A stretch of 64,000 nucleotides of DNA from NCBI RefSeq assembly GCF_002915575.1, contig NZ_PQGD01000004.1, forward strand, positions 186,001 to 250,000, read 5' to 3'. This DNA is from Superficieibacter electus (GTDB lineage: Bacteria > Pseudomonadota > Gammaproteobacteria > Enterobacterales > Enterobacteriaceae). The position numbers and the translations under genes are program-made. Positions 60,134 through 64,000 of the stretch are shown here, piece after piece (within the stretch, counting starts at the first letter, position 1; the number at the start of each line of letters is the position of its first letter). The notes beneath the pieces are model-generated. The model did no database searches, was not told where the DNA came from, and was given only the letters and a program-made list of their open reading frames with translations.

Positions 60134-61294
60134 TTACTTCAGCAAAGATAATGCCAGTTGAGTATAAATTTGCGCAGCCTGGTGTAATTCTTCAATCCGC
60201 ACAAATTCATCTTTAACATGGGCCTGAGCTAAATCGCCCGGGCCCATAATAATGGTCGGAATACCGCACCCGACCGAGAAAAAAGGCGCTTCGCAGGTGG
60301 CATCAAAAACACTTTTGCGTGCTGAGCCGGTGACCATGCTTGCCGCCTGAAAAGCTGCTTCAACAAGCGGATGCGTGTCATCAATAGCCGAGGCGGGAAT
60401 AAAAAGGTAATTCTCCAGCGTGTAATCCCGATCGGGTTTTAATCCCACGCCGGCCAGGGCATCCGCCACGCTGGCATTAATTTCACTGCGTTGCTCGTCG
60501 GGTAGCACCCGGCGGTCAATTTCAAGCGAGCACGACTGCGGCACGATATTCGGTGCGCTGCCGCCGTTGATGGTCGTTACCAGCATTGAGGCGTTACCTA
60601 AAAGTGAATGCTGGCGCTGCTGAACCTGCTGACATTCCTTGATCAGTTCAGGCAGGAGTTGTGCCATTTTATCGATAGCGCTGTCAGGATGACGGGTTTT
60701 AGCCGCATGGCCTGCCGTACCGTGAGTGGTTAAACGGGTGCGGCTAACCCCTTTATGTGCAATACACACGTCCAGCGAGGTCGGCTCGCCAATAATGGCA
60801 TAGTCTGCTTCAACTCCCTGGGCAATAAAATGTTCCATCCCGAGATTGACGCGCTCTTCATCAACGTTAAATAGCAATAATATTTCGCCGTTAAAAGCAT
60901 ACTGGCGGCGTTTAATCAGCAAGGCGGTATAAATCATCGCCGCCACGCCGGATTTCATATCTGCCGCCCCGCGCCCGATAATGCAATCGTCTTTAATCAC
61001 TGCCGCGAAGGGGTCCACGGACCAGCCTGTACCGCACGGAACAACATCGGTATGGCCATTTAAAATAACCCGTTTCCCCGGTTGCTGTCCTTTCAGACGC
61101 GCGATCACATTGGGTCTGCCCTCTGCCACTTCCTGAATTTCAGTTTCAATTCCTTCATTGCGTAACAGCCCGGCAATAGCGAGCGCTACCGAATTTTCAT
61201 TGCCCGGCGGGTTTTCCGACGGATGCTGGATCAGGCTGCAAAGAAGCGTGACCAGCTCCTGCCGTTCATCAGCAGTTAATTCGATGTCAGTCAT
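60134..61294 (-). CDS. M20 metallopeptidase (ArgE/DapE family)
   Basis: 386 residues. Two-zinc M20 motifs: VILNGHTDVVPCGTGW (first His and Asp), IIGRGAADMKSGVAAMIYTA (bridging Asp), LLLFNVDEERVNLGMEH (catalytic Glu pair), YAIIGEPTS and a late His. A dimerisation domain occupies about 180-290. It resembles ArgE/DapE deacylases, which remove N-acyl groups from amino acids. In this operon it could release a D- or hydroxy-amino acid for the PLP enzyme. Eighteen bases separate it from each neighbour. Confidence 0.9.
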   Translation of the reverse strand: MTDIELTADERQELVTLLCSLIQHPSENPPGNENSVALAIAGLLRNEGIETEIQEVAEGRPNVIARLKGQQPGKRVILNGHTDVVPCGTGWSVDPFAAVIKDDCIIGRGAADMKSGVAAMIYTALLIKRRQYAFNGEILLLFNVDEERVNLGMEHFIAQGVEADYAIIGEPTSLDVCIAHKGVSRTRLTTHGTAGHAAKTRHPDSAIDKMAQLLPELIKECQQVQQRQHSLLGNASMLVTTINGGSAPNIVPQSCSLEIDRRVLPDEQRSEINASVADALAGVGLKPDRDYTLENYLFIPASAIDDTHPLVEAAFQAASMVTGSARKSVFDATCEAPFFSVGCGIPTIIMGPGDLAQAHVKDEFVRIEELHQAAQIYTQLALSLLK

Positions 61295-61312
61295 AATAAT
61301 ACTTCCGGCTAA

Positions 61313-62391
61313 TTAAAAACTTTTTCCACGGGCATCAATAGTAATCGTTTCGCTGAATTGTCCATTGCGAAAAGCATATATTTGATCAACCAGGTTAGCG
61401 ACTACACAACAATGGTTGGGAATAATATGAATCTGCTCGCCAATAGCCAGATCATATTTTTGCGGGTCATAGCGTAAATACCCGTGCTCTTCATTAAGTT
61501 TGACCAGCTCAATATCCAGATACTCCTTAATTCTGCCGTAAGAGCCTGGCGTAGCGGAAAGATCGGAGGTTAACGATTTTGTGCCAGCATCAATAGTGGC
61601 GTAGCCCGGTAGGGGAATGCTGATCACCGTTGCACAAATCGTCAGCGCGCAGTTATCGGTAGTATATATGCCACCATTAATGGCATTCATATCACCAAAA
61701 ATAAAGTTTCCGGCTCTTGATTCAGTAATGCCCTTAAGCTCATCTGGATACCACGACGAGAGCGTCGAGCCGCCGGACAGGCGGGTAATGGTAAATCCAT
61801 TGGCGTTAAGCAGGTCCCGGCTTTCAATTAATAACTGCGCTTCCTGACGTGCCGCCCGGCGAATATCCTGCTCGGTATGATATTGATAAATCGTCCCCGC
61901 GTAGGTAAAAACGCCGTCAACCTTCAGCCCTGGCAGCGCCGCCACCTGAAGGGCAAAATCCAGCAGGTCGCCGGGCTGAATGCCTTCCCGGTGCGCACCA
62001 TAATCAATGGCGATATCGACCGTAAATATCATGCCATTTTTTACCGCTTCTTTTGAAAGCCCTTCGGCACCCGGCAGGCTGTCAACGATGGTGCGGACGG
62101 TGATTTTGCCAGCCAGCGCGGCATAGCGCCGACATTTGTCTTCGCCAATCAGCGGATAGGCAATCAGGATCTTGTCAATGCCTCCGGCGGCCATGACTTC
62201 AGCCTCCGAGAGACTGGCGCAGGTGATGCCGCTGGCCCCCAGCTGCTGCTCAAGCCTGGCCAGACGCAGCGATTTATGCGTTTTAATATGCGGCCAGTGT
62301 TGAATGCTATTGCGAATAAGGCCGGAGGTCATGGTATTAATATTTTTTCCATGATATCCATGTCAAGCGCAACATAAGGTGTGGTCTGCAT
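61313..62391 (-). pseudogene. D-threonine aldolase/D-serine dehydratase family enzyme, N-terminal frameshift
   Basis: Fold-type III PLP enzyme. The proper start is the ATG at 62391, 3 bases after AGGGGG, reading MQTTPYVALDMDIMEK and then, because the A tract at 62348-62343 has six rather than seven bases, ILIP and a stop. One added A gives MEKNINTMTSGL, joining the 339-residue frame that opens at ATG 62332. The PLP-lysine motif PHIKTHKS, the barrel segment DIAIDYGAHREGI, GGSTLSSWYP, and late metal-site histidine region IPNHCCVVANL are intact. The stop and the restart ATG overlap (ATGA), so reinitiation could give an N-truncated protein. Aldolase versus dehydratase activity is unresolved. Confidence 0.8.
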
Positions 62392-62406
62392 TTTTCCCCC
62401 TGACAG

Positions 62407-63078
62407 TTAACTGTCAATCGTCGGATTCTCCCCTCGTAATTCGCCCAGATAGGCGTAGAGGGTGTATTTAGAGATATTGAGAAATTCGCAAATCCGTTCG
62501 CCGGATTTTTTAATAAGAAAAACCCCCTTGTCGTCAAAAAATTTAATGGCGTTCAATTTGTCCTGACGGCTCATATTACTGACGGGAACGTCAATGAGCG
62601 TCATACACTCAGCAATCAGATAGTCGAGCAGTTCGTTTACATCTTTAACAAAGACTTCATTGACTTCTTTAGCGGGGGTTGGTGTGTTGTCCGGGCGACC
62701 CGCCATTTTGTTGAGCATTTTCTCAGCCTGCAAAATGTCACTGATATCCAGGTTAATGCACAGGGCACCAATCACCTGTTTATGGTTATTGCGCAGGTAT
62801 ACCGAGGTTGAGCGTAGCGTTTTACCCTCACGAGTTTTGGTGAAGTAGTTGTGCCGATCGCCGTTCACATCGCTGCCGCGCAGCACTTCAAGGCCCAGAT
62901 TACTGCTTGGATCGCCTACCTTACGACCGGTGACATGACCGTTAATAATGGCAACGATGCTGCTTTCCAGCCCCTGGGAGTGATCGTGCAGTACCACTTC
63001 ACAGTGTTCACCAAACTGTCCGGCAATCCCTTCCATCATGGGTATGAGGAAATCTAAGCTCTCTTTAATACTTTCCAT
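62407..63078 (-). CDS. YheO/DauR-type PAS-HTH transcriptional regulator
   Basis: 223 residues. The N-terminal YheO-like PAS domain (about 7-120) shows GEHCEVVLHDHSQGLESSIVAIINGHVTGRKVGDP and VIGALCINLDISDIL; the C-terminal helix-turn-helix (about 170-215) shows KLNAIKFFDDKGVFLIKKSGERICEFLNISKYTLYAYL. DauR of Pseudomonas represses D-arginine utilisation, and relatives often control PLP-dependent amino-acid catabolism. First gene of the operon, 15 bases from the next start. Three similar palindromes upstream are candidate operators. Confidence 0.9.
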   Translation of the reverse strand: MESIKESLDFLIPMMEGIAGQFGEHCEVVLHDHSQGLESSIVAIINGHVTGRKVGDPSSNLGLEVLRGSDVNGDRHNYFTKTREGKTLRSTSVYLRNNHKQVIGALCINLDISDILQAEKMLNKMAGRPDNTPTPAKEVNEVFVKDVNELLDYLIAECMTLIDVPVSNMSRQDKLNAIKFFDDKGVFLIKKSGERICEFLNISKYTLYAYLGELRGENPTIDS

Positions 63079-63833
63079 ATCAACCTGAAATTTAGTTAGC
63101 TAAACAAACTTTTTGTATTGTATAGCGGTAATGAATACTTCAGGGCAATCAAAAAATGAACAGAAAGAGAGCGCGATCACAGTATAAGCCAAACATTTTG
63201 TTTGGTATTTAAGCATAAGAAAACTTTTTGTTTGGTCTTTTTAAGTGAAGCCGGTCATAAAGTTATCTATTGATTTCAAAAGGATGCGTCTTTCTGCATC
63301 GTTGCTGGCTCCAGGGTGATCGCGTTCGTCAATGCTATTTTCGCCGTTTAGCGTAAGTTCAACATGTCAGCGCATCGTCTGCGTTGCCGTCCCGGGCCTC
63401 TGTATCGTCCAATAGAGCACATGGGCCGTTCTCCTCAAGGCGTCGGTACATCTATTGGCACAACTGTGGTACAGCGGTTGTCAGAAAAAGGTTATCCGTC
63501 AGATAAATAAGCGAAAATATAAGATACGCCAGTTTCTATATTACGTAGGTTTGTCATTGGGTGATTAATAACTGAAAAATATTTCGTGCGGCTATTGTTC
63601 GTCATACTATAATCTATCAGTAGTGTAATGATGAATAAGAGGAAATAACGTATCAGCGTTAATGGATGGCGCGAAAAAAAAGCGGGGCAGATTGTTCTTA
63701 AAATACTCACAGTCAGTGCCGTTGCGTTATAATGATAGTCACAGCGATGCATTTTAATGCGACGCTAATTAAAGGATTTACCGCAGTTTGTATAAGGAGT
63801 GGCGTAGTTCTTGATAAGAGGAGATATTTATTA
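63079..63833. other. Gene-poor, AT-rich region before the final gene (755 bases)
   Basis: Contains the operator-like repeats (63104-63235), then about 500 bases with no recognised gene. A 48-codon frame (63364-63510) ends VGTSIGTTVVQRLSEKGYPSDK, which looks protein-like but lacks a good ribosome site and has no known relative. TATAAT (63728-63733) may be the -10 of the last gene. I see no repeat ends or tRNA here. Confidence 0.5.
63104..63235. promoter_or_regulatory. Three operator-like sites upstream of the YheO/DauR-type gene
   Basis: CCAAACATTTTGTTTGG (63189-63205) is an inverted repeat of CCAAAC around a 5-base spacer. Copies lie at 63219-63235 (GAAAACTTTTTGTTTGG) and 63104-63120 (ACAAACTTTTTGTATTG). 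Spacings are 30 and 85 bases, near whole helical turns. The proximal copy overlaps a minus-strand TACAAT (63122-63117), a possible -10. Confidence 0.6.
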
Positions 63834-64000
63834 GTGTCAATTTCTGATGAAGATAAAAAAGGCTATATTGCGATAGGCGAGGCCGTTATTAGTCATATCT
63901 TCGAAAAGGAAGAGGTTTCTCGTGAATCTCTGATACTAAGGCTTGAAAAACAAGCTGGGCAGGAGACAGATGAAGATTATTTGGCTGAAATCGGTCAGGC
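63834..64000 (+). CDS. AriR/YcgZ-family small regulatory protein, truncated by window edge
   Basis: Frame from GTG 63834, preceded by GAGGAG (63818-63823), reads MSISDEDKKGYIAIGEAVISHIFEKEEVSRESLILRLEKQAGQETDEDYLAEIGQA to the window end (written here in parts: MSISDEDKKGYIAIGEAV, ISHIFEKEEVSRESLILRL, EKQAGQETDEDYLAEIGQA). The pattern GExVxxI...(V/L)SRxSLxxxL matches YcgZ and YmgB/AriR, small connectors of the BluF/Rcs biofilm circuit in E. coli. An in-frame ATG at 63747 gives a longer N-terminus but has no ribosome site. The 3' end is missing. Confidence 0.55.
   Translation, partial: MSISDEDKKGYIAIGEAVISHIFEKEEVSRESLILRLEKQAGQETDEDYLAEIGQ

Noticed and set aside
63492-63752. 86-codon minus-strand frame near the right end
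   Set aside because: One hydrophobic stretch but no ribosome site, and it lies over the promoter-like region of the AriR-type gene.
63747-63833. ATG 63747 as start of the AriR-like gene
   Set aside because: In frame but without a ribosome site and only about 14 bases from the likely transcription start; GTG 63834 with GAGGAG is better.

Overview
The window is chromosomal DNA of a member of the Enterobacteriaceae, close to Escherichia and Salmonella and most like Citrobacter (genus by inference). It carries the backbone order rlmD-relA-mazG-pyrG-eno-queE-ygc cluster-queD-cysJIH-iap-cysDNC-ygbE-ftsB-ispD-ispF-truD-surE-pcm-nlpD-rpoS-pphB-mutS. Proteins match their E. coli counterparts almost residue for residue. 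Differences that argue against E. coli K-12 itself are: no mazEF between relA and mazG, a RpiR/PTS/NanE unit between eno and queE, a siroheme synthase gene next to cysDNC, no cas genes between cysH and iap, and unrelated genes on the far side of mutS.

Layout. 1-7422: ppGpp synthesis (relA), nucleotide clean-up (mazG), CTP synthase and enolase, with a long ERIC-type repeat and a small membrane protein gene after relA. 7474-10722: predicted N-acetylmannosamine-type uptake unit. 10777-22498: queE and queD (queuosine) flank a redox catabolic cluster of sugar-type kinase, two transporters, short-chain dehydrogenase, FAD oxidase, electron-transfer flavoprotein and FixC/FixX-like proteins, plus YgcP, a GlpP-type antiterminator. 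22801-33122: assimilatory sulfate reduction (cysJIH, a siroheme synthase, cysDNC), with a CRISPR relic and iap between. 33173-39920: conserved block of division, isoprenoid, tRNA-modification and stationary-phase genes ending in rpoS. 39971-50952: the variable rpoS-mutS interval, with an unrecognised gene, a giant alpha-2-macroglobulin, a PBP1C and a frameshifted HEAT-like gene. 51173-64000: mutS, then a pyruvate-oxidase-like enzyme, a GGDEF/EAL protein and a D-amino-acid-type catabolic operon (MFS, Rid, M20 peptidase, D-threonine aldolase/D-serine dehydratase family, YheO/DauR-type regulator), ending in an AriR/YcgZ-like gene cut by the window edge.

The most striking signal lies between yqcE and ygcW (14305-14622). 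Each divergent operon has a class II CRP site, an extended -10, and, 2-3 bases after the predicted transcription start, a hairpin whose stem covaries between the two leaders while its loop is conserved. Each hairpin overlaps the 5' arm of a strong intrinsic terminator that ends about 24 bases before the start codon. This is the architecture of protein-dependent antitermination, and the same cluster encodes a GlpP-family protein. Two genes (near 49342 and 62345) are broken by single-base losses in homopolymers.
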